Positions 52,801 through 61,795 of a stretch of DNA of 64,000 nt are shown here, one piece after another. The position numbers were made by a program, and so were the translations under genes. The stretch lies in assembly GCA_945909635.1 (NCBI GenBank), contig OX246690.1, positions 4,092,001 to 4,156,000 on the forward strand. The letters run 5' to 3'. The notes below the pieces were generated by a model, which worked only from the letters and a program-made list of their open reading frames with translations, did not search any database and was not told the DNA's origin. How positions within the stretch are numbered: the stretch's first letter is position 1; the number at the start of each line of letters is the position of its first letter. This DNA comes from Clostridioides difficile_A. Lineage in GTDB: Bacteria; Bacillota; Clostridia; Peptostreptococcales; Peptostreptococcaceae.

Positions 52801-52875
52801 TGGAGCTGGTGATAGGAATCGAACCTACAACCTGCTGATTACAAGTCAGCTGCTCTACCGTTGAGCCACACCAGC
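52801..52875 (-). tRNA. tRNA-Thr (TGT)
   Basis: Read on minus: GCTGGTG acceptor arm pairs with CACCAGC, encoded CCA at 52803-52801, anticodon loop CTTGTAA with TGT, T-loop GGTTCGATTCC-type. Last of four tRNAs in one transcript. Confidence 0.95.
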
Positions 52876-52907
52876 ATATAATCTAGTATTTATCTCTAAT
52901 TCAAAAA

Positions 52908-52983
52908 TGGTGGGACTAACAGGGCTCGAACCTGTGACCCCCTGCTTGTAAGGCAGGTGCTCTCCCAGCTGAGCTATAGTCCC
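52908..52983 (-). tRNA. tRNA-Val (TAC)
   Basis: Minus strand GGGACTA acceptor with TAGTCCC, CCA encoded, anticodon loop CTTACAA with TAC. Confidence 0.95.
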
Positions 52984-52987
52984 ATAC

Positions 52988-53062
52988 TGGTGACTCGTAG
53001 GGGAATTGAACCCCTGTTACCGCCGTGAAAGGGCGGTGTCTTAACCTCTTGACCAACGAGCC
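52988..53062 (-). tRNA. tRNA-Glu (TTC)
   Basis: Minus strand GGCTCGT with ACGAGTC (one G-U), CCA encoded, anticodon loop CTTTCAC with TTC. Four bases from tRNA-Val and four from tRNA-Lys. Confidence 0.95.
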
Positions 53063-53066
53063 ATTT

Positions 53067-53142
53067 TGGTGATCTATCCGCGACTCGAACGCGGGACACC
53101 CTGATTAAAAGTCAGGTGCTCTACCGACTGAGCTAATAGACC
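53067..53142 (-). tRNA. tRNA-Lys (TTT)
   Basis: Minus strand GGTCTAT with ATAGATC (one G-U), CCA encoded, anticodon loop CTTTTAA with TTT. First tRNA of the cluster. Confidence 0.95.
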
Positions 53143-53188
53143 ACATTTTTTTCGACTTTTTTCGTCGTTTCTTTCACTCACAAGTTAT

Positions 53189-53217
53189 ATTATAACTGCT
53201 GTACAATTTTTAGTCAA
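53189..53217 (-). promoter_or_regulatory. Promoter of the tRNA cluster
   Basis: On minus: TTGACT (53217-53212), 17-base spacer, TATAAT (53194-53189), a near-consensus sigma-A promoter ~45 bases before tRNA-Lys. Confidence 0.85.
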
Positions 53218-53387
53218 TAGTTTTTTTATTTTTTTTAGCATATAATTAGAATCCTCTTGAACTACTTATTTTCAACAAGCATTTTGAATAAAATATATAA
53301 TTAGAATACAGAAATTCAACTTTAATTACACATAGAACATACATAAATAATTTTAACTGAATAAAGACTTAATACAAATCTAACACA

Positions 53388-53434
53388 AAAGAGTATCCTC
53401 TAATAACTATAATCATTATCTTGAGATACTCTTT
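53388..53434 (-). terminator. Terminator of purA
   Basis: AAAGAGTATC (53388-53397) and GATACTCTTT (53425-53434), short T-run on the minus strand. Confidence 0.55.
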
Positions 53435-53470
53435 CCTTATTATTCACAATTTAAATTGTTTAATAAAATA

Positions 53471-54760
53471 TTAAGCAAATATATTTTTTCTTATTATTGT
53501 TTGAGCTCTATTAGGCCCAACAGAAACCATGTCTACACTTACTCCGACCAACTCTTCTATTTTAGCTATATATTTCTTTGCATTTTCTGGAAGATTATCA
53601 AAATTATCTACTTGAGTTATATCTTCATTCCATCCATCTAATTCTTCATATATAGGTTCACATTTTGCTAAGTCGTCTAATGATGCAGGGAAATCTGTTA
53701 TTATTTTATCACCCATCTTATAAGATGTACAAACTTTTATCTTATCAAATCCAGTTAAAACATCTAGTAACATAAATGAGATACTAGTTAAACCATTAAC
53801 CCTAGCTGCATACTTAACTATAACTGCATCAAACCATCCACATCTTCTTGGTCTACCAGTAGTTACTCCAAATTCATGACCTTGCTCTCTTATTTTGTCA
53901 CCAGTTTCATTTATTTGTTCTGTAACAAATGGACCTTCTCCAACTCTTGTAGTATATGCTTTTACTATCCCAACAACATCTTTTATCATGTTTGGTCCTA
54001 TACCTGCACCAATTGCAAATCCACCAGATGTTGGGTGAGAAGATGTAACAAATGGATATGTTCCTAAATCTAAATCTAATAAAGTACCTTGTGCTCCTTC
54101 AAATAATACTTTTTTACCTGCTCTCACTGCATCATATACAATAACTGATGTATCTGCAACGTATTTTCTTATTTGTTCTGCATATCCGATATATTCATTA
54201 TATATTGTTTCAAAATCAAATAATTCTTCTTTTCCATATATATTCTTAACTATTTCATTTTTAGCATCTATCTGAGCTTTTAATTTTATAGCAAATTTTT
54301 CCTTGTCCATTAAATCACAGATTCTTATTCCAGATCTCTCTGTTTTATCCATATAGCAAGGTCCAATACCTTTTTTTGTTGTACCTATCTTTAAATCGCC
54401 TCTGGCTTCTTCTGACAATGCATCTAGTTCTTTATGATATGGGAATATGACATGGGCTCTATCGCTTATTTTTATATTTTCTGTATTTATATTATCCGCT
54501 TTAAACATTTCCAATTCTTCTAAAAATCCTTTAGGGTCAAATACTATACCATTTCCTATTATATTCACTGTTTTTGGATTTAATACTCCAGATGGAATTA
54601 AATGTAGTGCATACTTCTTACCTTCTACAACTAATGTATGTCCTGCATTATTTCCACCTTGTCCTCTTACTACTACATCTGCTTGAGTAGCAAGATAATC
54701 TATAACTTTACCTTTACCTTCATCTCCCCATTGAGAACCAACAATTGCAACTGTTTTCAT
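53471..54760 (-). CDS. purA: Adenylosuccinate synthetase
   Basis: 429 residues from the ATG at 54760 (AGAGGTG six bases upstream; a GTG three codons earlier overlaps it). Signature VAIVGSQWGDEGKGKVIDYL with the catalytic Asp, GNNAGHTLV, GIGPCYMDK and the C-terminal SVGPNRAQTIIR. Joins IMP and aspartate with GTP in AMP synthesis. Own promoter at 54808-54836. Confidence 0.97.
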   Translation of the reverse strand: MKTVAIVGSQWGDEGKGKVIDYLATQADVVVRGQGGNNAGHTLVVEGKKYALHLIPSGVLNPKTVNIIGNGIVFDPKGFLEELEMFKADNINTENIKISDRAHVIFPYHKELDALSEEARGDLKIGTTKKGIGPCYMDKTERSGIRICDLMDKEKFAIKLKAQIDAKNEIVKNIYGKEELFDFETIYNEYIGYAEQIRKYVADTSVIVYDAVRAGKKVLFEGAQGTLLDLDLGTYPFVTSSHPTSGGFAIGAGIGPNMIKDVVGIVKAYTTRVGEGPFVTEQINETGDKIREQGHEFGVTTGRPRRCGWFDAVIVKYAARVNGLTSISFMLLDVLTGFDKIKVCTSYKMGDKIITDFPASLDDLAKCEPIYEELDGWNEDITQVDNFDNLPENAKKYIAKIEELVGVSVDMVSVGPNRAQTIIRKNIFA

Positions 54761-54807
54761 GTAATTCACCTCTATATTTTATATACTCTCGAACGCTTTA
54801 CTTATTT

Positions 54808-54836
54808 ATTCTATCAAACATTCGTATTTTTTTCAA
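54808..54836 (-). promoter_or_regulatory. Promoter of purA
   Basis: On minus TTGAAA (54836-54831), 17-base spacer, TAGAAT (54813-54808). No PurR-box or G-riboswitch-like structure noticed between it and the start. Confidence 0.65.
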
Positions 54837-54841
54837 CTTTT

Positions 54842-55150
54842 TTAGCGTTCTCCAATATTTAACAGATATTTTTCTATTTTTGAAAATTCATCTTTCTCTA
54901 TGATTTCTTTTTCATAGTTTATAACTTTTTCCATAAATTTATCCACATCTAGAAGTTTTTCTAACTTACATATGTTAGTTATATTTCCAAAGTTTGTGTT
55001 AGTCATATTTATATAATATTGACTATCCACAATACTAGCATAGACAACAATTGATTCCTTTAGGTTATTATCAATTACTCTAAATAAGTTTATTTCATCA
55101 AGTACTTTAATTATATTGGGATATATACACGTTAAGCTTATTTTTTCCAT
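54842..55150 (-). CDS. Small hypothetical protein
   Basis: 102 residues, AGGAGG upstream of ATG. MEKISLTCIYPNIIKVLDEI start, mostly alternating strands and helices, acidic, no family recognised. It lies between dnaB and purA, and just beyond a cluster of DnaA-box-like sequences, so could have a role at replication control; that is speculation. Confidence 0.65.
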   Translation of the reverse strand: MEKISLTCIYPNIIKVLDEINLFRVIDNNLKESIVVYASIVDSQYYINMTNTNFGNITNICKLEKLLDVDKFMEKVINYEKEIIEKDEFSKIEKYLLNIGER

Positions 55151-55182
55151 ATTATTCCTCCTAATAATTAATATTTATACAC

Positions 55183-55213
55183 AGATAAAGCAAGCTAAAA
55201 GCTTGCTTTATCT
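55183..55213 (-). terminator. Stem-loop after dnaB
   Basis: Perfect 13-base arms AGATAAAGCAAGC (55183-55195) and GCTTGCTTTATCT (55201-55213) around TAAAA. T-run is weak. Confidence 0.55.
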
Positions 55214-55215
55214 AC

Positions 55216-55346
55216 TTATTCACACTTATCAACAGGCCATCTGTGGATACTGTGGATAATTTTTTAGCTATATTTCAAGGTTTAGACATATTTAGTGACA
55301 TGTATCCACATTTTTCCTGTAGAAAGAAAGGATGTTCTGTGGATAT
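55216..55346. promoter_or_regulatory. Cluster of DnaA-box-like 9-mers
   Basis: Six 9-mers fit TTATCCACA with at most one mismatch: 55216-55224 (TTATTCACA), 55226-55234 (TTATCAACA), 55242-55250 (TGTGGATAC, reverse), 55251-55259 (TGTGGATAA, reverse, exact), 55302-55310 (GTATCCACA) and 55338-55346 (TGTGGATAT, reverse). Two boxes abut head to tail. Located in the gap after dnaB. Confidence 0.75.
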
Positions 55347-55354
55347 TCGTTAGA

Positions 55355-56683
55355 TTATAGGTCTCTCAACTTATCCCCAAATCGTTGAACTTCACCAAGC
55401 CAAACTAGTTCTACAGAACCAGTTTCACCATGTCTATTTTTTGCTATTATTACTTCTCCTATATTTTTACTCTCAGAATCAGCATGATAATATTCATCCC
55501 TATATAAAAACATGACTATATCTGCATCCTGTTCTATTGCTCCAGATTCTCTTAAGTCAGATAACATTGGTCTATGGTCTGCTCTTTGTTCTGGTGCACG
55601 TGATAACTGAGATAATGCCACAACAGGACAGTTCAATTCTTTTGCTAGTATCTTTAGTGACCTTGATATTTTAGATATTTCTTGTTGTCTGCTTTCGTTA
55701 TTACCTTCTCCTTCCATAAGTTGAAGATAATCAATAAGCACTAAATCTAGACCTTTTTCTATCTTTAACTTTCTACACTTTGACCTTAATTCTGATATTT
55801 TTATACCAGGTGTATCATCTATGTGTATTTTCGCATCTGACAACACTGCCATAGCATCTATAATTCTAGGCCAGTCATTATCATTAAGTGTTCCAGTCTT
55901 TATCTTTTTTAATTCTACACTAGACTGTGAAGATAACATACGTTGTACTAATTGTTCTTTAGACATCTCTAGACTAAACACAGCTACAGATGCATCACCT
56001 TTTAAGGCGGCATTTTGTACTAAGTTTAAAGAAAAAGCAGTTTTACCCATTGCTGGTCTGGCTGCAATTAATATTAAATCAGTCCTTTGAAGACCATTTA
56101 TTTTTTTATTTAAATCTTTAAAACCAGTAGTTATGCCAGTTACATCACTCTTATTAGTGTATAATTTTTCTATCATATCATAGGCGTCCATCAAAACTAA
56201 GTTTATAGATTTAAAATCATCACTAGTTTTCTCCTGTGATATATCAAATATGCTCTTTTCAGCTTGTTCTAAAACATCTTCAATTTTAGTTGCTCCACTA
56301 TATCCTAGATTTATTATTTCATTAGAAGCTTTTATAAGCTTTCTAAGCACAGACTTCTCTTTTACTATGTCAGCATAGTATTTTACATTTGAAGTCGTAG
56401 GTACTATAGTAGAAAGACTTGTAATATAACTGATTCCTCCAATATCATTAAGATGCCCTTGTTTTCTTAGTTCTTCTGTCAGTGTTATCAAGTCTATAGG
56501 CTCACCTTTATTACTTAAAGTTATCATACATTCATATATTATTTTGTGAGCCTCTTTATAGAAATCATTAGGCTTTATAGTTTCTGTAACTGTTATTATA
56601 GCATCTTTATCTAGAAGTATAGAACCCAATATTGATTGTTCTGATTCTACACTATGAGGAGGAATTCTCGTCATATCTTCCAT
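55355..56683 (-). CDS. dnaB: Replicative DNA helicase DnaB
   Basis: 442 residues from the ATG at 56683 (AGAGGTG upstream). N-terminal DnaB domain (PPHSVESEQSILGSIL), linker, RecA-like domain with Walker A ARPAMGKTAFSLN, Walker B LVLIDYLQLM and the Gln/Arg motif in SQLSRAPEQRADHRP. No intein. Downstream of rplI in the standard Firmicutes order. Confidence 0.97.
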   Translation of the reverse strand: MEDMTRIPPHSVESEQSILGSILLDKDAIITVTETIKPNDFYKEAHKIIYECMITLSNKGEPIDLITLTEELRKQGHLNDIGGISYITSLSTIVPTTSNVKYYADIVKEKSVLRKLIKASNEIINLGYSGATKIEDVLEQAEKSIFDISQEKTSDDFKSINLVLMDAYDMIEKLYTNKSDVTGITTGFKDLNKKINGLQRTDLILIAARPAMGKTAFSLNLVQNAALKGDASVAVFSLEMSKEQLVQRMLSSQSSVELKKIKTGTLNDNDWPRIIDAMAVLSDAKIHIDDTPGIKISELRSKCRKLKIEKGLDLVLIDYLQLMEGEGNNESRQQEISKISRSLKILAKELNCPVVALSQLSRAPEQRADHRPMLSDLRESGAIEQDADIVMFLYRDEYYHADSESKNIGEVIIAKNRHGETGSVELVWLGEVQRFGDKLRDL

Positions 56684-56701
56684 CTTTATCACCTCTAGTT
56701 A

Positions 56702-57151
56702 TTACTGTTTTTCTTTTACATCTACTCTTATTTTAGTAGTTACTTTTTGATGTATTTTTATTTCTACAAAAGTTGAACCTAGAGTTCTTATTGGTTCATC
56801 TAATAATATTTTTCTTTTATCTACATCTATATCTTTTTGTTTCTTTAATTGCTCAGCAATCTCTTTAGCAGTTATTGAACCAAAAAGTCTTCCACCTTCT
56901 CCTGCTTTTGAGTATATTTCTATATTGATTTCTTCCATTTGTTTCCCTAATAAAACAGCTTCTTCATATTCTTTTTTCGCTTTTATCTCTTTAGACTTAT
57001 TCTTTTCATTTAACTCTTTTATTGCTACATTATCTGCTTGCACAGCCATCTTTTTAGGAAATAAGAAATTTCTTGCATATCCATCACTTACTTCTTTCAT
57101 TTCCCCTTTTTTACCAGTTCCTTTTACATCTTTTAATAATATAACTTTCAT
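56702..57151 (-). CDS. rplI: 50S ribosomal protein L9
   Basis: 149 residues, MKVILLKDVKGTGKKGEMKE with the N-terminal rRNA-binding domain, long connecting helix and C-terminal RLFGSITAKEIAEQL domain. One base after gdpP; GAGGAGG before the ATG. Confidence 0.97.
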   Translation of the reverse strand: MKVILLKDVKGTGKKGEMKEVSDGYARNFLFPKKMAVQADNVAIKELNEKNKSKEIKAKKEYEEAVLLGKQMEEINIEIYSKAGEGGRLFGSITAKEIAEQLKKQKDIDVDKRKILLDEPIRTLGSTFVEIKIHQKVTTKIRVDVKEKQ

Positions 57152-59146
57152 CTATTCTTCCTCCTCCAAATACTCCTCTATTATTTTATTTACCATCTTA
57201 TAAGCTTCTTTTAGAGAAACATCTTTTAACTGTGCTCCAGCTATATCTATATGTCCCCCGCCTCCTAATTTCTCCATAAGCACATGTACATTTATTTGTC
57301 CTAAAGACCTCGCACTTATAAATATCGTATCATCTTTTTCACCTAATACAAAGGAAGCCTCTACTTCTTTTATGTTTAATAACTCATCAGCAGTTTGAGC
57401 TATTATAACATTTATACTATCTATCTCTGTACTTGAATATGCTAAGCATATTCTATTGTTAATTATTTTAGTACTTTGAATTATTTCAGCTTTTATTATG
57501 AAATCTTTCACATCAGAATTGAAGAATTTTTTGACCTCAATAGTATCTGCTCCAACTTTTCTAAGATAAGAAGCAGCTTCAAAAGTCCTAACACCTGTTT
57601 TGAATGCAAAGTTTTTAGTATCTAGACTTATTCCTGCTAAAAGACCTTCAGCTGTTAGTTTATTTATTGTTACATCTTCATCCATATATTGAACTAATTC
57701 TGTAACCATTTCACAGGTTGAAGATACATATATCTCATGGAATAAAAGTACTGCATCATTTATAAATTCCACACCTCTTCTATGATGGTCTATTACCACT
57801 ATCTTCTCTGATAGCTTTAATAGCTCTTCACATTCGGTATAATTAGGTCTATGAGTATCAACTACCACGACTAACGTGTTTTTAGTACAGTTGTCAATAG
57901 CATCTTCTTTTCCAATAAATAGTTTCTTATAATAATTATTTTCATTTATTTTATTTATAAATATTTCTATAGATTCATTTACCGATTGTAAAACTATGTT
58001 TGCTGTTTTGTTACAGGATTTACATATGTCATAAACTCCAACTGCAGCTCCCATAGCATCCATATCTGGATATTTATGTCCCATTATATAAACTTGGTCA
58101 CTTTGTTGTATAACCTCTCTTAAGGCATGACCTATCAATCTAGATTTTACTTTGGTTTTCTTTTCTACAGCTTTAGATTTTCCTCCATAAAATACAAATT
58201 TATCTTTTGTTTTTACAACGGCTTGGTCTCCACCTCTACCAAGTGCTAAATCAAGTGCACCTGTAGCAAGTTTTAGGTTCTCATTTAATGTATCTCCATC
58301 TATACCAATTCCTATACTTATAGTAACAGGAAGATTATTTCCATAATCAATATGTCTTATTGTATCTAAAATAGAGAACTTCTCAGTTTCTAATTTCTTT
58401 AACTCTTTTTTATGCATTACCAAGAAGAATTTATCTTTTGAAGTTCTTCTCAATGCACCATTGGAGTTTAATTCTAAAGCAGAAAGTATTTTTTCTACTT
58501 CAACATTAATTAAAGCTCTCTTGTCTTCTGCTGCACTTTTTAATACTTCATCATATCCATCTACTTGTATTAGCATCATTGCATTTTTTTCGTCATCATA
58601 ATCTTGTTTTACTTTTAAATATTCTGTCTTGTCTATCCAGTATAATATCATCAAATATTTAGGATTCTTTTCTTGATCATTTTTTATAACATTATAAATT
58701 ATTGTATATTCTTTTTCTTTGTAGTTTATTTCTGTGTACATCTCTTTATTTTCATTCAATACTTTTCTTAAATTAAGATTTTTAACTATCTCTTCTATAT
58801 TTTTATCAAGTAAATCTTTTTGACCAATCATATCATAAAACTTTCCATTATACCACGATATATTTCCATCAAACTCCAGGATACACAGTGGTATTGGAAG
58901 ATTTATTATGGCTTTCTTGGTTGTTTCATCTATGTCTAAAGATAAATTTTGAATATACTCTGTCCATTCATGACGTCTAATATTAGTTGTTCTCCAATTG
59001 TGAAAAACCATATATACAAAAATACAGAAAAATAAACACCCTACATACAAGTTGTAATAAAGCAAAATTATACTAGAAATACCAATAACAATTATATATA
59101 AATTTATTTCTGGCATATTTAATTTAAAGGTTTGTTTATTACTCAT
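57152..59146 (-). CDS. gdpP: c-di-AMP phosphodiesterase GdpP
   Basis: 664 residues: two N-terminal membrane spans (~12-50), PAS-like domain (~75-170), degenerate GGDEF (~175-300; LALGRGGDQAVVK, no intact GGDEF motif), DHH domain (GHKYPDMDAMGAAVGV, VVDTHRP, IDHHRRG) and DHHA1 (LGGGGHIDIAGAQL). Hydrolyses c-di-AMP to pApA. The standard neighbour of rplI. Start with AGGA just upstream. Confidence 0.95.
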   Translation of the reverse strand: MSNKQTFKLNMPEINLYIIVIGISSIILLYYNLYVGCLFFCIFVYMVFHNWRTTNIRRHEWTEYIQNLSLDIDETTKKAIINLPIPLCILEFDGNISWYNGKFYDMIGQKDLLDKNIEEIVKNLNLRKVLNENKEMYTEINYKEKEYTIIYNVIKNDQEKNPKYLMILYWIDKTEYLKVKQDYDDEKNAMMLIQVDGYDEVLKSAAEDKRALINVEVEKILSALELNSNGALRRTSKDKFFLVMHKKELKKLETEKFSILDTIRHIDYGNNLPVTISIGIGIDGDTLNENLKLATGALDLALGRGGDQAVVKTKDKFVFYGGKSKAVEKKTKVKSRLIGHALREVIQQSDQVYIMGHKYPDMDAMGAAVGVYDICKSCNKTANIVLQSVNESIEIFINKINENNYYKKLFIGKEDAIDNCTKNTLVVVVDTHRPNYTECEELLKLSEKIVVIDHHRRGVEFINDAVLLFHEIYVSSTCEMVTELVQYMDEDVTINKLTAEGLLAGISLDTKNFAFKTGVRTFEAASYLRKVGADTIEVKKFFNSDVKDFIIKAEIIQSTKIINNRICLAYSSTEIDSINVIIAQTADELLNIKEVEASFVLGEKDDTIFISARSLGQINVHVLMEKLGGGGHIDIAGAQLKDVSLKEAYKMVNKIIEEYLEEEE

Positions 59147-59156
59147 TTCTATCCTC

Positions 59157-60113
59157 CTAAGTGGATTTATAACTTCTCACCTTTCTAAAGTCAATTATAC
59201 TATCTACCATACCAACAAAAGATATTCCCATAAATCCAAATAAACATAAAATTATCCCTGAAAGAAACATAATTTTATTTGGTCCCTGTCTTATCCATTT
59301 CTTTAAAAAATAAATACAAACTGCTATACCTTGAATTACAAACATTAAATTAAAAACTAGCTGTAAATTAGTCATTATTAATTCTGTATATAGTTTTGAA
59401 CCAATAATTTGAATAAATAAGACTAACAAATAAAGTAAGAAAGTTGTGAGTATAGCATTTCCTGGTAAATAAAAATCTGCAAATTTAGGAAATCTTATAT
59501 CCATCTTTGTAATCCTTTTGATAAAAAATACACTTAAATAATATGTTACAAATGCTGATAACAACCCTTGTAAAAATAGCATCATTGGTAACATGTTTGT
59601 AAAATAGCTTACAATCTCATCTGGCTTCATCTTATCAAATATTTTAAGTTCAGTTGCTGAAAAACTATTCTTTTGGATGTTTACAATTTCTGCTATCATC
59701 TTAGAAACTTCATCTAATAAATTTACATTTAAAAATGTTTTTAATACAAAGAAATATACAAGCATTGAAAGTACAAATATTATTGTTCCACCATATATTG
59801 GTTCAAATTTATTGCTATCTTCTTGTTCAAAACTTCTCTTTAACATCTTTCCTATTGCTATACCTGGTAAAGAATACATTATACATATATTTAATGCATA
59901 AGAAATGTCTGCAAATAGAATTAGTACGCAAAATGTAATCAAAATAGATATAAAAGAATACCTTCTATCAGTAATAGCACCTATAATTACATATGGAACA
60001 GCTGCTAATATACTAAACATTCCTAGCATTGGAATATAGGCTATTACTAAAGCGATTATTACAGCTAAAACTATTATATGCATTGCTTTAGATAGTCTAA
60101 TTTTATTATTCAA
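59157..60113 (-). CDS. DUF2232 (YybS-like) membrane protein
   Basis: 318 residues, TTG start preceded by AGGGAGTG. About eight hydrophobic segments, with the conserved YVIIGAITDRRYSF and SLPGIAIGKMLKRSF of the YybS family, of unknown function but conserved next to gdpP. Ten bases upstream of gdpP. Confidence 0.9.
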   Translation of the reverse strand: MNNKIRLSKAMHIIVLAVIIALVIAYIPMLGMFSILAAVPYVIIGAITDRRYSFISILITFCVLILFADISYALNICIMYSLPGIAIGKMLKRSFEQEDSNKFEPIYGGTIIFVLSMLVYFFVLKTFLNVNLLDEVSKMIAEIVNIQKNSFSATELKIFDKMKPDEIVSYFTNMLPMMLFLQGLLSAFVTYYLSVFFIKRITKMDIRFPKFADFYLPGNAILTTFLLYLLVLFIQIIGSKLYTELIMTNLQLVFNLMFVIQGIAVCIYFLKKWIRQGPNKIMFLSGIILCLFGFMGISFVGMVDSIIDFRKVRSYKST

Positions 60114-60120
60114 TTTAATA

Positions 60121-60441
60121 TCACTCCCTATTATCCATATGTTTTTTTAAATTAGATAAATCTCCATACCATCTTTCAACACTATGCTCTTCATCTATAC
60201 CAATTTTTATTTTTTCTTTGACTTTATAATCCACATCTCTAAAACTAATTCCTAATCTCTTTGCTAAGAGATATGTTATCATTATTATATTTGCTAGAGT
60301 ATCTTGAATTGCTTCATCTAAAGGTTTTACCCCTTTAAATAATAAGTTAAACAAATCACTTACACTCATTAATATTTCTGTTTTCATCCATTCTATTATC
60401 TTTATGTTTCTCGTTATCTCAGAACCTTTATCTATTTTCAC
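60121..60441 (-). CDS. MazG-like family protein
   Basis: 106 residues, GTG start after AGGAGG. Helical, with LDEAIQDTLANIIMITYLLA close to the MazG-like (PF12643) pattern in place of the full nucleotide pyrophosphatase motif. In clostridia it lies between yybS and rpsR as here. Enzyme activity unproven. Confidence 0.85.
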   Translation of the reverse strand: MKIDKGSEITRNIKIIEWMKTEILMSVSDLFNLLFKGVKPLDEAIQDTLANIIMITYLLAKRLGISFRDVDYKVKEKIKIGIDEEHSVERWYGDLSNLKKHMDNRE

Positions 60442-60512
60442 GTTTACAACCCTCCTTAATATATAATATTATATCATAAATAATAATATATTTAAGTATA
60501 TAAACAAAAAAA

Positions 60513-60583
60513 CGAGCTTTATAGCTCGCTTCATTTAGATATATAAATACCTATAATAAAAAATGAGCACAAGGCTCATTTTT
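60513..60583 (-). terminator. Tandem terminators after rpsR
   Basis: AAAAATGAGC/GCTCATTTTT (60559-60568, 60574-60583) just after the rpsR stop, and CGAGC/GCTCG (60513-60517, 60524-60528) followed by T7 on minus. Confidence 0.75.
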
Positions 60584-60811
60584 TTAGTCTAATGTATATG
60601 GTAAAAGTGCTATATTTCTCGCTCTTTTTATAGCAACTGTTAATTCTCTTTGATGCTTAGCACAAGTTCCAGATATTCTTCTTGGTAATATCTTTCCTCT
60701 TTCAGTTATATACTTTTGTAATCTTTGAGTACTTTTGTAATCTATTTTAGCGTTTTTGTCAGCACAGAATTGACAAACTCTTTTTTTCTTACGTCTTTTT
60801 TTATTCATCAT
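60584..60811 (-). CDS. rpsR: 30S ribosomal protein S18
   Basis: 75 residues with KKRVCQFCADKNAKIDYKST (paired Cys, C+ form) and YITERGKILPRRISGTCAKH. Binds S6 on the 30S platform. GGAGG upstream. Last gene of rpsF-ssb-rpsR. Confidence 0.97.
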   Translation of the reverse strand: MMNKKRRKKKRVCQFCADKNAKIDYKSTQRLQKYITERGKILPRRISGTCAKHQRELTVAIKRARNIALLPYTLD

Positions 60812-60829
60812 GACTTTTTTCCCTCCTTT

Positions 60830-61264
60830 TTAAAATGGTATATCGTCATCATCTATAGCTTGGAAACCTTGTGGGTCTAGACCTTGAGGTTCAAAGCTTG
60901 GCTCAAAAGCTGGAGCACTTTCTCTATATGAATTTTCCGATTTATTCTTACTATCCAAAGCTTGTACTGATCTAGTACTTACTTTTGTAAAAGTTCTCTT
61001 TTCACCTGATTGTGTCTGATAATTGTCTACTCTTATAGATCCTTGCAATGCAACTAATCTACCTTTAGTTATGTAGTTAGCACAAAATTCAGCAGATTTA
61101 CCCATTACTTCAACAGGTATAAAATCAGTTTCTTTAGATCCATCTTTTTTTACATAGTCTCTATCAATGGCTATTGTAAAGGATGCCACTGGTGTTCCTG
61201 TACCTGGGATGTATCTTAATTCAGGGTCTTTAGTTAATCTTCCCACTAATACAACTTGATTCAT
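60830..61264 (-). CDS. ssb: Single-stranded DNA-binding protein
   Basis: 144 residues: MNQVVLVGRLTKDPELRY OB-fold opening and the acidic tail ending DDDDIPF that recruits partner proteins. Between rpsF and rpsR. Confidence 0.97.
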   Translation of the reverse strand: MNQVVLVGRLTKDPELRYIPGTGTPVASFTIAIDRDYVKKDGSKETDFIPVEVMGKSAEFCANYITKGRLVALQGSIRVDNYQTQSGEKRTFTKVSTRSVQALDSKNKSENSYRESAPAFEPSFEPQGLDPQGFQAIDDDDIPF

Positions 61265-61300
61265 AAAAACACCACCTATTTTTTATAATAAAACCAGTTA

Positions 61301-61579
61301 TTAAGCAACAACTATCATGTGTCTTATTACGTTTTCATTTATCTTTAAGTTTCTGTCTATCTCTTTAGGAACGTCTACTGCTGATTTAAAGTTAACTAAT
61401 ACGTAAAAACCTTCTGTAAACTTAGCTATTGGATAAGCTAATTTTTTAGTTCCCCAAGTATCAACTTTAACTATTTCTCCGTCAGTTGCAACAACTTCCT
61501 TAACTTTGTTTAGTATAGCCTCTCTTACTTCTTCATCAGAGTTTGGCTTTACCACATAAACTAATTCATAATTTCTCAC
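61301..61579 (-). CDS. rpsF: 30S ribosomal protein S6
   Basis: 92 residues, GTG start with GGGAGGTG; MRNYELVYVVKPNSDEEV and KLAYPIAKFTEGFYVL. Opens the rpsF-ssb-rpsR operon. Confidence 0.97.
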   Translation of the reverse strand: MRNYELVYVVKPNSDEEVREAILNKVKEVVATDGEIVKVDTWGTKKLAYPIAKFTEGFYVLVNFKSAVDVPKEIDRNLKINENVIRHMIVVA

Positions 61580-61589
61580 TATAATTCAC

Positions 61590-61650
61590 CTCCCTTTGGA
61601 CTTAACGGCTCTACACTCTTAGAGCAGAGAAATGAGACTAAAATCTCATA
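61590..61650 (-). ncRNA. Candidate S6:S18 autoregulatory leader of rpsF
   Basis: Between the promoter and the rpsF start the minus strand can form GCTCT-AAGAGTGT-AGAGC followed by CCG, plus an upstream TGAGATTTTAGTCTCA hairpin. Leaders with a CCG element bound by S6:S18 are known for this operon; match to the consensus was not tested. Confidence 0.4.
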
Positions 61651-61657
61651 CCTACAC

Positions 61658-61686
61658 ATTTTATCATTTATTCTCATTTATGTCAA
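61658..61686 (-). promoter_or_regulatory. Promoter of rpsF-ssb-rpsR
   Basis: On minus TTGACA (61686-61681), 17-base spacer, TAAAAT (61663-61658). Confidence 0.82.
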
Positions 61687-61742
61687 TTTAAATTTTGGAC
61701 AAAGTTTAATATAAGGCAAATTATATATTCTTAAATTAACAA

Positions 61743-61762
61743 GGGATGGCAATAGCCATCCC
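61743..61762 (-). terminator. Terminator of the aminotransferase gene
   Basis: GGGATGGC-AATA-GCCATCCC, followed by TTGTTAATTT on the minus strand. Confidence 0.6.
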
Positions 61763-61795
61763 CTATAATATATCTATATAAGTTATTATTTTTAA

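Larger units (their letters stand above)
53143..53470. other. Intergenic region: tRNA promoter and purA terminator
   Basis: 328 bases. The tRNA-cluster promoter is at 53189-53217 and the purA terminator at 53388-53434; the middle is featureless AT-rich DNA. Confidence 0.6.

Noticed and set aside
52801..53142. tRNA cluster as an integration site
   Set aside because: All four tRNAs are complete with encoded CCA, no repeated tRNA ends and no recombinase nearby.
58261..58330. GdpP as a diguanylate cyclase because of the GGDEF-like domain
   Set aside because: The signature residues are missing; the domain is the usual degenerate GGDEF of GdpP.
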